Shown: positions 25,584 through 34,929 of the stretch, one piece after another
Numbering within the stretch: position 1 is the first letter of the stretch
Layout: every line of letters begins with the position of its first letter
Source of the DNA: Halorutilus salinus
GTDB lineage: Archaea; Halobacteriota; Halobacteria; Halobacteriales; Halorutilaceae
Assembly (NCBI RefSeq): GCF_026242195.1
Contig: NZ_RKLV01000002.1
Location: 124,001 to 188,000 of the forward strand
Reading direction: 5' to 3'
DNA: 64,000 bases
Translations under genes and position numbers: made by a program
The notes under the pieces: generated by a model
What the model was told of the DNA's origin: nothing
Databases searched by the model: none
What the model saw: the letters and a program-made list of their open reading frames with translations, nothing else

Positions 25584-26426
25584 TTAGACGGATATCTCGA
25601 CGCCGTAGATCTCCTCAGGTAGCGTTACGCACGCACGCTCGACGGCGTCGTCGTACCCCTCGTCGAGCAAGGCGTCGACGCGGCGCGGTACCGTCCGCGT
25701 CCCCAGAACCGCGCCCGGACGTTCGGGGTCGTCGATGTAGTCGGTCTCCAGAAGAAAGTCACGTCCGTCCTCCACCGCCTCAAAGACGTTCTCCTCGTAA
25801 GCGATGACGGAGCGCTGAACCGCCGAGACCGATGGCGACGAGAAATGCTTCACCACACGGTCGGGCGGCATACCGACCCCCTCCGCCATACCGCGTATGT
25901 CGGTGAAGTCGTCGGCGCTCTCCGTATGTAACTGTACTGCGCAGTCGACCTCCGCACCGAGTTCGAAGGCGTGTTGCATCACGTTGTTCGACGTTTCCCA
26001 CGTCGGTTCCTGTACGTCGTAGTGGGGACGCCCCGACTTGAGGGCGATCGCGCTCCCCTCCCCGACGTACTCGGCGGCGACTTCGAGACCCTCTTTCATT
26101 ACGCGTTCGGCGCGTTCGACCGCCTCCTCGTTCTGGGGACCACCCCACCGACCGAGTAGCTTAGAGACGAGTCCGGGATGTACGCCAAGGACGCCGAAGG
26201 CGCGTCCTTCGAGAACCTCCGAAGCCTCTTCGACCGTCCGTAACGTCTCGTCGAAGACATCGCGGAAGTCGTCGCTCTCGCTCGCCTCGACGCCGAGGCT
26301 CCACGAAGGCTTGTTGACGATGCAGATATGCGTTCCTCCCGCGCGCGCGAAACGCCGCACCGCATCTATACCGTCGCCGTTGCGCGGGTCTATATGACAG
26401 TGGTTGTCGAGTACGGGCGTCGTCAC
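25584..26426 (-). CDS. TatD-like metal-dependent hydrolase
   Basis: A 280-residue amidohydrolase-fold protein. The N-terminus has the HxH metal motif (DNHCHIDP), VLGVHPGL supplies another metal-site His, and LHTESADDF and KHFSSP match the later metal-binding strands; a Glu in LLETDYIDDP precedes the final Asp. TatD proteins are metal-dependent nucleases or related hydrolases. The start is a GTG at 26426 because an in-frame stop lies just upstream. The DUF5790 gene ends 3 nt upstream on the same strand, so the two are probably one operon. Confidence 0.85.
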   Translation of the reverse strand: MTTPVLDNHCHIDPRNGDGIDAVRRFARAGGTHICIVNKPSWSLGVEASESDDFRDVFDETLRTVEEASEVLEGRAFGVLGVHPGLVSKLLGRWGGPQNEEAVERAERVMKEGLEVAAEYVGEGSAIALKSGRPHYDVQEPTWETSNNVMQHAFELGAEVDCAVQLHTESADDFTDIRGMAEGVGMPPDRVVKHFSSPSVSAVQRSVIAYEENVFEAVEDGRDFLLETDYIDDPERPGAVLGTRTVPRRVDALLDEGYDDAVERACVTLPEEIYGVEISV

Positions 26427-26429
26427 GGC

Positions 26430-26813
26430 TTACAGAGAATCCTTGAGCGACGCGACGGCGTCGGTTAGCTCCGTCGCACTCTCCTCTGCGTCTTCGAGCG
26501 CACCAAGTGCGTCCTCTATACGGGCTACCTCTTCTTCGGCTTCGTCAGTAAACCCGTCGTCGAAGGCGTCGGCGCGCTCACCGATACCGTACCACTTCTT
26601 CGCCTCACGCAACGCCTCGCGCGCGTCACCCGGGTCGAGATCCGTCTTGAGGCTGTTGAGGACGCCTATGATGTTGTCACCCTCTACGCCGAGAACGTCG
26701 TCGGCTTCGGGGAGTGCTTCGCGTGCGTCTTCGAGCGCCGACTCCACGTCTTCGCGTATCTCGTCCGAAGCCTCATCGAACAGTTCGTCGTCTTCAAGCG
26801 TCGACTGTGCCAT
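26430..26813 (-). CDS. DUF5790 family protein
   Basis: A 127-residue very acidic helical protein restricted, as far as I know, to haloarchaea. It shows heptad-like helices at both ends (EASDEIREDVESALEDAREAL; RIEDALGALEDAEESATEL) and a middle segment KKWYGIGERADAF. No catalytic or metal motif is visible. It lies immediately before the TatD gene. Confidence 0.75.
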   Translation of the reverse strand: MAQSTLEDDELFDEASDEIREDVESALEDAREALPEADDVLGVEGDNIIGVLNSLKTDLDPGDAREALREAKKWYGIGERADAFDDGFTDEAEEEVARIEDALGALEDAEESATELTDAVASLKDSL

Positions 26814-26842
26814 GATCAGAGAACGAACCTCTACAACTTAAA

Positions 26843-27178
26843 TTAAACGTCGCGGACACCGTCGATACGCATCATCGGATAGCCGTCCTCCTCCCCCATC
26901 GTCGCTTCCACACGCACACCGTCCTTCTCGACCGTCACGCGCACGTCGAGCATCGTTCCTTCGAGTTCGTCGTACCCGAAACGGTTGTGCTCTACACCCT
27001 CCACGGAGACATCGGCGTCCACGACGTACCTCTGGCTCCCGACCGCCTCCTCCACGGCTTCTTCGAGCGAAGCGACCGAGTCCTCCGAGACGGGTGTGCC
27101 TATGAACTGGTGGTAGAGAGCGCCTAACTTTATACCCGTCTCGAAACACGCCTCGCGTGCCTTCTCTTCGTCCGTCAC
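26843..27178 (-). CDS. mptD: archaeal dihydroneopterin aldolase MptD
   Basis: A 111-residue DUF372 protein. The signature IKLGALYHQFIGTPVS near the N-terminus, the GYDELEGTMLDV strand and the C-terminal EDGYPMMRIDGV match archaeal MptD, which cleaves dihydroneopterin to 6-hydroxymethyl-dihydropterin in tetrahydromethanopterin/folate-type cofactor synthesis. A GTG start at 27178 lies 2 nt after the PAC2 gene stop, so the two are co-transcribed. A reduced folate or pterin is also what ThyX nearby needs. Confidence 0.87.
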   Translation of the reverse strand: MTDEEKAREACFETGIKLGALYHQFIGTPVSEDSVASLEEAVEEAVGSQRYVVDADVSVEGVEHNRFGYDELEGTMLDVRVTVEKDGVRVEATMGEEDGYPMMRIDGVRDV

Positions 27179-27180
27179 GG

Positions 27181-27906
27181 CTACCCGTACATCCCCGTCG
27201 TTGTCGCCGTCGTACTCTCCTCCTTCGCGTCCTGCATCTGTTTCGCCAACTGCTTCTTCGCCTCGGTTATCTGCTCCGACTTCTCAACCAGTTCGTCGGT
27301 ACCGACATCGATACCCGTAATCGGCGCGACACCCTCGTCGATCACGACGCGCGACGCCGCAGGGTCAGGGAACTGAGGATCCGTCTCGACGACGAGACCC
27401 ACGGAGTCCACGTCTCTGTCGTCCGCCTCGTTCAACAGCGCACCCGTGGGTCCGCTTACGACGCCGGGCTGTTCGGGCGCGCCGATGTCGCCAAGCAACC
27501 TCTCTGCGTCGCCCGTCGAGACGCCGAAGATCGACGGCTTTCCTTCGGGGCGTGTCGGAAGACCGCTTATGAACAACGGCGTTACGTCTTCTTCCTGTAT
27601 CCATCCCATGAGACAGTCGACAAACCCCTCTGCTTTCGGCGATACGGGCACGTCGCTCTGTAAGACGAGGAGGTCGTTCCCCTCGTCCGCAAGGAGACGG
27701 ACGGGCGGCTGTACGTCGTGTACGCCCTCGTCGAAGACAGCGACCTGTGGCAGACCGTCGCAGTCGACGGCGGCGTGGTACGACATCCCCAACGTTTCGC
27801 CGAGATGATCCGCGATTATCCCTCCCACGAGACCGACGCCGGGCAGACCTTCGACGAGGAAAGGCGAGTCGAGTTCGAGTTCGGTAACCGAACGTATCTG
27901 TGCCAT
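27181..27906 (-). CDS. PAC2-family proteasome assembly chaperone-like protein
   Basis: A 241-residue PAC2 protein. It begins with the strand LDSPFLVEGLPGVGLVGGIIADHL, the family hallmark, and includes LLVLQSDVPVSP, LFISGLPTRPEGKPSIFG and GPTGALLNEADDRDVDSVGLVVET; the C-terminus is a coiled helix rich in Lys/Gln/Glu. Archaeal relatives (PbaB type) can act as proteasome-linked assembly factors. The ATG at 27906 follows a purine-rich AGGAGGAAAG, so a Shine-Dalgarno contact is possible. It diverges from the UPF0147-mre11-rad50 operon. Confidence 0.88.
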   Translation of the reverse strand: MAQIRSVTELELDSPFLVEGLPGVGLVGGIIADHLGETLGMSYHAAVDCDGLPQVAVFDEGVHDVQPPVRLLADEGNDLLVLQSDVPVSPKAEGFVDCLMGWIQEEDVTPLFISGLPTRPEGKPSIFGVSTGDAERLLGDIGAPEQPGVVSGPTGALLNEADDRDVDSVGLVVETDPQFPDPAASRVVIDEGVAPITGIDVGTDELVEKSEQITEAKKQLAKQMQDAKEESTTATTTGMYG

Positions 27907-27998
27907 AGAAAACCTTCCTCTTTCCTCCTGAAAAAGATGTCCCTCTTTCTTTGGATTTAAGTGGGTGGGAAGCCAACGCTTTCCATCACTCTCGAAAC

Positions 27999-28256
27999 AT
28001 GAACGACGAAGAGATAAACAAGGTTGCCGACGAACTCGAACGCGTCGTGGACGACGAAAACGTACCCGCGAACGTACGCGACTTGTTGGAGGAGGCTCTC
28101 GAATACCTACGCGACGACGGACGCGACCCGTCGGAGAGGGCGGCGAGCGCTATAAACGTACTCAACGACGTCTCGAACGACCCTAACCTTCCCACCCACA
28201 CGCGGACGGTTATATGGAACGTATCGGGTGAGTTGGAGACAGCGACCACCGAATGA
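27999..28256 (+). CDS. UPF0147 family protein
   Basis: An 85-residue helical protein of the archaeal UPF0147 family: NKVADELERVVDDENVPANVRDLLEEALEYL followed by RAASAINVLNDVSNDPNLP and HTRTVIWNVSGELE. Function unknown. It is the first gene of the mre11-rad50 operon, overlapping the mre11 start by 4 nt (ATGA), which makes a link to double-strand-break repair worth testing. Confidence 0.85.
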   Translation: MNDEEINKVADELERVVDDENVPANVRDLLEEALEYLRDDGRDPSERAASAINVLNDVSNDPNLPTHTRTVIWNVSGELETATTE

Positions 28257-29422
28257 CCGGCGAACCGACGCGCGTCCTGCATACGGGGGATACTCATATA
28301 GGTTACAGACAGTACGGCTCAGACGACCGCCGGCGTGACTTTCTCCGCGCCTTCGAACGTGTCGTTGACGATGCGATCGATGAGGGGTACGATGTCCTCG
28401 TACACGCGGGCGACCTTTTCCATTCGCGCAGTCCGCGTCTCGATGACGTACGCGAGACCGTAGAGCTGTTCCGGCGTCTCGACGACGCGGGTGTTGAGGC
28501 GATCGCGGTCGTCGGAAACCACGAGTCGAAACGTGACGCCGACTGGGTCGATCTCCTGCAGGATCTCGGACTCGTACGTCGTCTCGGGGACGAAGCCGTC
28601 GTCGTCGACGGCGTCGCCTTCTACGGTGTCGACCACAGACCGCCCTCGCGGTTCGACGCCTCGGAGATAGGCTTCGCGCCCTCGCCCCAAGACGCGTCGC
28701 ACAACGTACTCGTCCTACACGGTCTTTTCGAACCGTTCCCTTTCGGCGACGTTTCGCTCGAAGGCTTCGTCGAGTCTTCTGACGTAGACTGGGACGCCTT
28801 CATGCTCGGTGACTACCACCACCCCGAACGCGATCAGGTCGGTGGCGTCGTTGCGTCCTACTGCGGCTCTACGGAGCGCGCTTCCGCCGACGAGGAGGAG
28901 GCGCGCGGCTACAACGTCTTCGGGTTCGACGACGGTGTCCGTATGGAACGCCGAGCGATCGAGACGCGCGACTTCGTAACCGTCGAGGCGGATCTCGTCG
29001 AAGGCGGAACCGACGAGGTCATAGAACGGACGCGCGAGCGCGACGTGGACGACGCCGTCGTAACCGTCGAGGTCAGAGGCGGCTCCGACGCCCCCGTCGT
29101 ACAGAGCGAGGTCGAGGAAAGCCTACTCGGACGCGGTGCCGTCGTCGCGCGTGTAAACGACAGACGTGACAAGGACGAAGACGAGACGACCGAGGTCGAG
29201 TTCGCCGACCCCGACTCAGCCGTCCGTGAACGTGTGGACGAGATGGAACTCACCGACGCGGGGCGCGAGATAGACGCGGTCGTACGTGACAAAAACGTGG
29301 CACGGACACGTATCGCGGAGGAGATCGAGGAATCCGTCGAGGGGTTTCTCGACGCGGACGGCGACGAGGATGGGATGGAGGACGGGAAGCCGGAACAGAG
29401 CACCCTGGGTGACGTCTCTTGA
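28253..29422 (+). CDS. mre11: DNA double-strand break repair nuclease Mre11
   Basis: A 389-residue calcineurin-like phosphoesterase. Metal motifs appear in order: GDTHIG (residues about 12-17), HAGDLFH, GNHE, VLHGLFE and the GDYHH motif, with Asp-Tyr in place of the usual His-Ile of GHIH-type motifs as in haloarchaeal members. A capping domain and a charged C-terminal tail for Rad50 contact follow. With Rad50 it processes DNA ends. It is coupled to UPF0147 upstream and shares 4 nt with rad50 downstream. Confidence 0.92.
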   Translation: MTGEPTRVLHTGDTHIGYRQYGSDDRRRDFLRAFERVVDDAIDEGYDVLVHAGDLFHSRSPRLDDVRETVELFRRLDDAGVEAIAVVGNHESKRDADWVDLLQDLGLVRRLGDEAVVVDGVAFYGVDHRPPSRFDASEIGFAPSPQDASHNVLVLHGLFEPFPFGDVSLEGFVESSDVDWDAFMLGDYHHPERDQVGGVVASYCGSTERASADEEEARGYNVFGFDDGVRMERRAIETRDFVTVEADLVEGGTDEVIERTRERDVDDAVVTVEVRGGSDAPVVQSEVEESLLGRGAVVARVNDRRDKDEDETTEVEFADPDSAVRERVDEMELTDAGREIDAVVRDKNVARTRIAEEIEESVEGFLDADGDEDGMEDGKPEQSTLGDVS

Positions 29423-31959
29423 GGTTCGAACGTCTCCGTCTGACCAACTTCCGTTGTTACGAGTCCGCGACGGTGGAGTTCGACGAAGGCGTGACCGTCG
29501 TCCAAGGAGGCAACGGCGCGGGCAAGACTTCCCTGCTCAAGGCGTGCTTCGTCGCCCTCTACGGAAGCGACGCGCTCGGCTCGAACGAAAACCTCGCGGA
29601 CGTCGTGACCAACGGCACCGAGGAGTCGCATATCTCGCTGGGGTTCACGCACGCGGGTGACACGTATACGGTCGAACAGGAGATAGCGATGACTGGAAGC
29701 GGCGACGACAGACGTGCGACCACGCGTAAGAGCGTTCTGACGCGGAACGGTGAGGCGGTAGGCGACGACGGTGTGACATCGACGCGCGAGGAGATAGAGA
29801 GTCTTCTACGTATGGACGCCGACGCCTTCGTCAACTGCGCCTACGTCCGCCAAGGCGAGGTCAACAAGCTCATAGAGGCTTCGCCCGACGAGCGCAGACG
29901 TGTCGTCGACGAACTCCTCCAGTTGGGAAAGCTCGAAACCTACCGTGAACGTGCGGACGAGGCGCGTCTGGGGGTCAAACGCGTCCGTCAGCGCGTCGAG
30001 GATCGTCTCGAAGACAGACGCGAAGCCGTCAAGGAGATCGAGGACACAGACCCCCACGAACGTCTGTCGTCGTTACGCGAGAACGTCACGGAGAAGGAGG
30101 ACGAGATAGAGAACTACGAGCGACAGGTCGAGAAGGCGCGCGACAGCCTCCGCGACGCCGAGGAACGTCTCGAAAGCCACGACGAGACGAAGGAGAGGCT
30201 CGACGAGGTCGAGGAACAGGTCGCACAGCTCGAAGGCGAGATCGACGACAGGACGGATCGTCTGCGCGAACTACGTGACGAAGCCGATGAGAAACGCGAC
30301 GAAGCCGAAGGCACCGAAGCCGATCTAAAGGAAGCCCGCGATGAAGAGGAAGAAGCCGAGGAACGTGTCTCGTCGCTCCAAGATACGAAGACGCGTCTCG
30401 AAACGCGTGTCGGATCGAAGAGCGAGGCACTCGAAGACGCGCGCGAAGCCGTACGGAAGGCGAACGAGCGCGCCGAAAAGGCGCGTAACGACGCCGAGAA
30501 GGCGCGCGACGAACTCGCCGAGAAACGCGACGCGCTCGAAGAAGCACGCGCCGAACTCGAAGACGTCGAAGCCCCCTCGAAGGGAACGGACGAACTCCGG
30601 GGTACGCTCGCCGACAGACGCGATAGACGTGCATCCGTCGAGACACGTCTGAAGACCTTACGAGACGGTATCGAAGGGGCGGAGGAGAAGCTCGCCGATG
30701 GCGTCTGTCCAACCTGTGGTCAGGAGATACACGGCGAACCCGACTTCCTCCGCGAGGATCGCGAGGAGGCGGACGAACTCGAAGGGGAGCTGAAGAAGCT
30801 CGAAGAGAAGGTCGACGAAGCTGTAGAAGCCGTTGAGGAGGCGGAACGCGCCGAAGAGCTATACGAACGTACCGAACGGCTCGAGGACGGCGTTGATACG
30901 GCTATGGAACGCGTCGAAAGCCGTGAGGAGGTACACGAAGAGGCGATGGAAGAGGTCGAGGAAGCCGCCGGACGTCTCGAAGAACTCAAGGACGAACTCG
31001 GCGAGGCTGAGGAAGAGAAGGAAGCCGTAGCCGAGCAACTCGAAGACGCACGTGAACGCCTCCAAGAGGCGCGCGAGAGACGCGAGGAGGCGGAACGCGC
31101 CGAGGAACTCGCCGAGGAAGCCGAACGCCTCGAAGACCGTGCCGGATCCGTCGAGGAGGTTCTCGAAGAGAAACGCGAACGTCTCCGTGAGAAACGCGAA
31201 CTCCGTGACGAGCTAAACGAACGGATAGGCGACGTGGACGTGGAGGAGCTACGCGACAGACGCGACGAGGCGCGCGACTACATCGAAAGCGCCACCGACA
31301 GGCTCGACAGCCTCCGTGACGAGAGGGACGAGATACAGAACGCCATAGGCGGTGTCGAGAACCGGCTTGAACGTCTCGACGGTCTACGCGACGAGATCGG
31401 CTCCCTTGAACAACGTCTCGACGACGTGGACGAGATGCACGACGACGCCGTGGCGCTCAAGGACACGTACGCCTCGCTCCGTCACGAACTCAGGTCACAG
31501 AACCTGCGCAGGCTCGATCAGCTTCTGAACGAGGTCTTTGAAACCATCTACGCCAACGCCTCGTACTCACGCGTCGAACTCGACGAAGACTACGAGATCA
31601 CCGTCCACGAGAAGGATGGAACGACGCTCGACCCCGAACGTCTGTCGGGCGGCGAGCGCGCCGTCTTCAACCTCTCGTTACGTTGCGCCGTCTACCGTCT
31701 TCTCGTCGAAGGAACCGGTGCGAAAGCCGCGCTACCGCCGCTGATACTCGACGAGCCTACCACCTTCCTCGACGACAAACACGTCTCACGTCTCATACGT
31801 CTCGTGCGTGCGATGAACGACGAGTACGGCGTCGAACAGGTTGTCGTCGTTAGCCACGACGCCGAACTACTCGACGCCGCCGACAGCCGTATAGTAGTGG
31901 AGAAGGAGCCGACGACCAACAGGTCGCGTGTGGTCGAAGCTCCCCTAAGCAACCGTTAG
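29419..31959 (+). CDS. rad50: DNA double-strand break repair ATPase Rad50
   Basis: An 846-residue SMC-like ATPase. The N-terminal Walker A is GGNGAGKTSLL; residues from about 190 to 670 are continuous coiled coil, interrupted by the zinc hook CPTC at 430-433; the C-terminal lobe has the ABC signature LSGGERAVFNLSL and Walker B PPLILDEPTTF, with a D-loop and switch His in VVSHDAELLDAAD. The start is a TTG at 29419 that overlaps the mre11 stop (TTGA); there is no in-frame ATG nearby, and the protein begins RFERLRLTNFR as in the family. Confidence 0.93.
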   Translation: MRFERLRLTNFRCYESATVEFDEGVTVVQGGNGAGKTSLLKACFVALYGSDALGSNENLADVVTNGTEESHISLGFTHAGDTYTVEQEIAMTGSGDDRRATTRKSVLTRNGEAVGDDGVTSTREEIESLLRMDADAFVNCAYVRQGEVNKLIEASPDERRRVVDELLQLGKLETYRERADEARLGVKRVRQRVEDRLEDRREAVKEIEDTDPHERLSSLRENVTEKEDEIENYERQVEKARDSLRDAEERLESHDETKERLDEVEEQVAQLEGEIDDRTDRLRELRDEADEKRDEAEGTEADLKEARDEEEEAEERVSSLQDTKTRLETRVGSKSEALEDAREAVRKANERAEKARNDAEKARDELAEKRDALEEARAELEDVEAPSKGTDELRGTLADRRDRRASVETRLKTLRDGIEGAEEKLADGVCPTCGQEIHGEPDFLREDREEADELEGELKKLEEKVDEAVEAVEEAERAEELYERTERLEDGVDTAMERVESREEVHEEAMEEVEEAAGRLEELKDELGEAEEEKEAVAEQLEDARERLQEARERREEAERAEELAEEAERLEDRAGSVEEVLEEKRERLREKRELRDELNERIGDVDVEELRDRRDEARDYIESATDRLDSLRDERDEIQNAIGGVENRLERLDGLRDEIGSLEQRLDDVDEMHDDAVALKDTYASLRHELRSQNLRRLDQLLNEVFETIYANASYSRVELDEDYEITVHEKDGTTLDPERLSGGERAVFNLSLRCAVYRLLVEGTGAKAALPPLILDEPTTFLDDKHVSRLIRLVRAMNDEYGVEQVVVVSHDAELLDAADSRIVVEKEPTTNRSRVVEAPLSNR

Positions 31960-31974
31960 ACGCGGCGAGCGCAG

Positions 31975-33282
31975 TCACCATTCTCCGTCGAACCCCCGGT
32001 GCGTAAAGTCGCGCGCGTCCTCGCCGCGGTACTCCCCGACGACGTGTCCGTCGCCTTCTATGTACCACTTGTACGTCGTCAGACCTTCGACGCCGACGGG
32101 TCCGCGTGCGTGCGTCTTACCTGTGCTAATCCCAACCTCCGCGCCTAACCCATACCTGAACCCGTCTGAGAAACGCGTCGATACGTTGTGAAAGACGCTC
32201 GCCGAGTCGACGTTCTCCATGAAACGCCGTGCGCGCTCGCCGTCCTCGGTTACGATACAGTCGGTGTGCTTCGAACCGTACGTGTTGATATGCCCGACGG
32301 CTTCGGCGACCGAGCCTACGATCCTCACCGCGACCATGAGGTCACCGTACTCGGTCGTCCAGTCGTCGTCGGTCGCCTCCTCGGCGTCGATAACCTCGCG
32401 CGTCGCTTCGTCGCCGCGTACCTCTACGTTGGCGTCGTCGTACCTCTCGGCGATACGCGGGAGGAAGCCGTCGGCGGCGTCCTCGTGGATGAGCACTGTT
32501 TCGACGGCGTTGCACGCCGCGGGGTAGTCGACCTTCGCGTCGTATGCGACGTCTTCCGCCTTCTCTGAGTCCGCGTCTTCGTCGACGTAGACGTGACAGA
32601 CGCCTTCGGTATGCCCCAGAACGGGTATCTTCGTGTTGTCCTGCACGTGCCTCACGAAAGCCGTGCTTCCACGCGGCATCAGAAGATCGACGTACTCGTC
32701 CATACCGAGTAAGGTCTCAACGTCCTCGCGCGATTCGATAAGCTGGAGCCAGCCGTCGGGTACGGCGTCGCTCTCGGCGGTCGCCTCGCGTACGGCGTCG
32801 AAAAGGACGCGGTTCGACCCCTCCGCCTCGCTACCGCCCTTCAGAACCGCTGTGTTGCCCGACTTGAGACAGAGCGAGGCTATCTGTGGCAGTGCGTCGG
32901 GGCGTGACTCGAAGACGGAGCCGACGACACCGATAGGGACGGAGACCTTGTACAGGTTCATCCCCTCATCGAGTTCGCGCGCCGTGAGCGTCTCGCCGAT
33001 AGGGTCGTCCTGCTCAGCGGCGCCACGTACCATCTCGGCTATGCTCGCCACCTTCGCCTCGTCGAGCTTGAGACGGTCGACGAGCGCCTGCGTGTACTCG
33101 CCGCGTTCGAGCATCCCCTCCGCCTCCTCGACGTCGCGTGCGTTCGCGTCGAGGATCTCGTCCTCCTTCCCCTCGATGCTCCGTGCGATACCTCTTAACA
33201 GGCTGTTTCTATCTTCCTCCGATACGTTCGAAAGCTCAAGCGCCGCGTCGTTTGCTTTCTGAGCCTTTTGTTCTGCGTTCAT
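31975..33282 (-). CDS. proA: gamma-glutamyl phosphate reductase
   Basis: A 435-residue aldehyde-dehydrogenase-fold enzyme. Diagnostic blocks are [75 protein letters not shown], and [15 protein letters not shown] carrying the catalytic Cys. It reduces gamma-glutamyl phosphate to glutamate semialdehyde in proline synthesis. The ATG at 33282 overlaps the proB stop (ATGA); the longer reading into proB is not coding. Last gene of the proC-proB-proA operon. Confidence 0.94.
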   Translation of the reverse strand: MNAEQKAQKANDAALELSNVSEEDRNSLLRGIARSIEGKEDEILDANARDVEEAEGMLERGEYTQALVDRLKLDEAKVASIAEMVRGAAEQDDPIGETLTARELDEGMNLYKVSVPIGVVGSVFESRPDALPQIASLCLKSGNTAVLKGGSEAEGSNRVLFDAVREATAESDAVPDGWLQLIESREDVETLLGMDEYVDLLMPRGSTAFVRHVQDNTKIPVLGHTEGVCHVYVDEDADSEKAEDVAYDAKVDYPAACNAVETVLIHEDAADGFLPRIAERYDDANVEVRGDEATREVIDAEEATDDDWTTEYGDLMVAVRIVGSVAEAVGHINTYGSKHTDCIVTEDGERARRFMENVDSASVFHNVSTRFSDGFRYGLGAEVGISTGKTHARGPVGVEGLTTYKWYIEGDGHVVGEYRGEDARDFTHRGFDGEW

Positions 33283-34097
33283 CTTTCGTCTACCTCCGGT
33301 GCGAAGAACGTCCCCACGCGTTCGGCGTCGGCTACCCTTCCGAGGACGTTCTGTACCTCCGAACCCGCGATTATCGCGGGAATACCCGCGTCGTTGACGC
33401 GTTCCGCGCCCTCGATCTTGGTCGTTATCCCTCCGAAGTCCGCGCCGTCGTCTGTGACGTTTTCCCATACGTCCTCCGTCTCGTCACCGCGTACCTCGTC
33501 GATAAGTTCGGCGTCAGCGTTCCGTCTGGGGTTGTCGGTGTAGACGCCTTCCACGTCGGTCAGCGTCACGAGAAGGTCGGCGTCGACACCGACGGCGATA
33601 GATGACGATATTATGTCGTTGTCGCCGACCTGTATCTCCTCGACGGCGACGGCGTCGTTCTCGTTCACGACAGGCACGACGCCCCAGTCGAAAAGCGTCT
33701 CTACGGTGTTACGGAAGTTACTGAACCTACGTGAGTCTTCGAGATCGTGGTGCGTCACGAGTATCTGCGCCACGTCCTTACCGTACCTCTCGAAGCTCTC
33801 GGAGTAGTTACGCATCAGGTCGCTCTGTCCGACCGTCGAAGCCGCCTGTAGATCCTCGACGGAGCTGTTTGAGAGAGGTACGCGTCCCTTTCCCGCACCT
33901 ATCGCACCCGACGAGACGAGTATCACGTCCCTGCCGCGTTCGACGAGATCCATGACGTCGTTGACCAGCTTGTCGAGCTTCAGACGGTCGAGGTTGGAGT
34001 CGTCGTCGGTCAGCGAGTTCGTTCCCGCCTTGACGACGACCCTTTCAGCGCCCGCGGCGTCGTCGCGCGTCATGTAACGTCCGGTCTCGGCGCTCAT
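33279..34097 (-). CDS. proB: glutamate 5-kinase
   Basis: A 272-residue amino-acid kinase without the C-terminal PUA domain found in many bacterial ProB proteins. The N-terminal [12 protein letters not shown] and [15 protein letters not shown], then [21 protein letters not shown] and [16 protein letters not shown], are family blocks, and the C-terminal [23 protein letters not shown] is the typical allosteric-end segment. It phosphorylates glutamate at the start of proline synthesis. It overlaps both neighbours by ATGA, giving tight stoichiometry. Confidence 0.93.
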   Translation of the reverse strand: MSAETGRYMTRDDAAGAERVVVKAGTNSLTDDDSNLDRLKLDKLVNDVMDLVERGRDVILVSSGAIGAGKGRVPLSNSSVEDLQAASTVGQSDLMRNYSESFERYGKDVAQILVTHHDLEDSRRFSNFRNTVETLFDWGVVPVVNENDAVAVEEIQVGDNDIISSSIAVGVDADLLVTLTDVEGVYTDNPRRNADAELIDEVRGDETEDVWENVTDDGADFGGITTKIEGAERVNDAGIPAIIAGSEVQNVLGRVADAERVGTFFAPEVDER

Positions 34098-34864
34098 AGG
34101 TCGAGTTCCTCCGTTATCTCCACCGAACGCCTCTCCGCGGCACCGACGGCGTCGGCGAATGGGCGTCCCGCGTCCGACTCACGCAGAACCTCCATCCCCT
34201 CCACGGTCGTCCCGCCGGGTGAGCAGACGGCGTCTATAAGCTCGTCGAGCGACCTCTCGTCGTTCTGTACTATAGCCGCCGCGCCGCGGAACGTCTGAGC
34301 GACGAGCGTACCGGCGTCCTCCTCGTCCAAGCCGCCTTCGACGCCCGCGTCACGCATCGCCTTCATCGCGTAGAAGACGAACGCAGGACCGCTTCCGTTG
34401 ACAGCGGTCGCTATATCCATGAGTTCCTCGTCCACCTCGACGTAGCTACCGAGGTCGTCGAGCACGCGCGCCACCTCGTCGGGAACGCCGTCGTCGGCAC
34501 AGACCGCCGCCGTCATCTCGTTGTACTCGCCAGCGAGGTTAGGCATGACACGGACGGCGCGTCCGTCGGTACGTTCGCGGACGTAGCCGAGCGACACCGC
34601 GGCGGCGAACGATGCGACCACCTGTCCGTCGTCGGCGTCGAACGAACCGAGCACGGGTCCGACGACCTCGGGCTTGACGGCGACGACGACGAGTTCTGAG
34701 CCTTCGACAGCCTTCCCTGCGTCCTTCTCCTTCATGACACCGTCGCTCAGAGCGTCGAGCGCCTCCTCGTCCTTGTCGCACGCTACGACATCGTACCCCT
34801 TGTTGACGAGACCTTCCACGACCGCGCTACCGAGGTTTCCACATCCTATTACGGTTACCTTCAT
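34094..34864 (-). CDS. proC: pyrroline-5-carboxylate reductase
   Basis: A 256-residue P5C reductase, first gene of the proline operon. The N-terminal Rossmann fingerprint is [17 protein letters not shown]; later blocks [47 protein letters not shown], and the C-terminal [12 protein letters not shown] define the family. It reduces P5C to proline. A TATA-like TATTTATAA (minus strand, 34907-34915) lies about 43-51 nt upstream. Proline may serve as an osmolyte or simply as an amino acid. Confidence 0.94.
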   Translation of the reverse strand: MKVTVIGCGNLGSAVVEGLVNKGYDVVACDKDEEALDALSDGVMKEKDAGKAVEGSELVVVAVKPEVVGPVLGSFDADDGQVVASFAAAVSLGYVRERTDGRAVRVMPNLAGEYNEMTAAVCADDGVPDEVARVLDDLGSYVEVDEELMDIATAVNGSGPAFVFYAMKAMRDAGVEGGLDEEDAGTLVAQTFRGAAAIVQNDERSLDELIDAVCSPGGTTVEGMEVLRESDAGRPFADAVGAAERRSVEITEELDL

Positions 34865-34929
34865 ACAGACGAGCCTCTTTCCGTAGCACGGATTCGGGTC
34901 TGTAAATTATAAATACGTCGAAACCGGCG

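Noticed and set aside
29900-31100. Long frames on the opposite strand of rad50 rich in Arg or Ser
   Set aside because: They are shadows of the repetitive coiled-coil coding sequence and lack family similarity.
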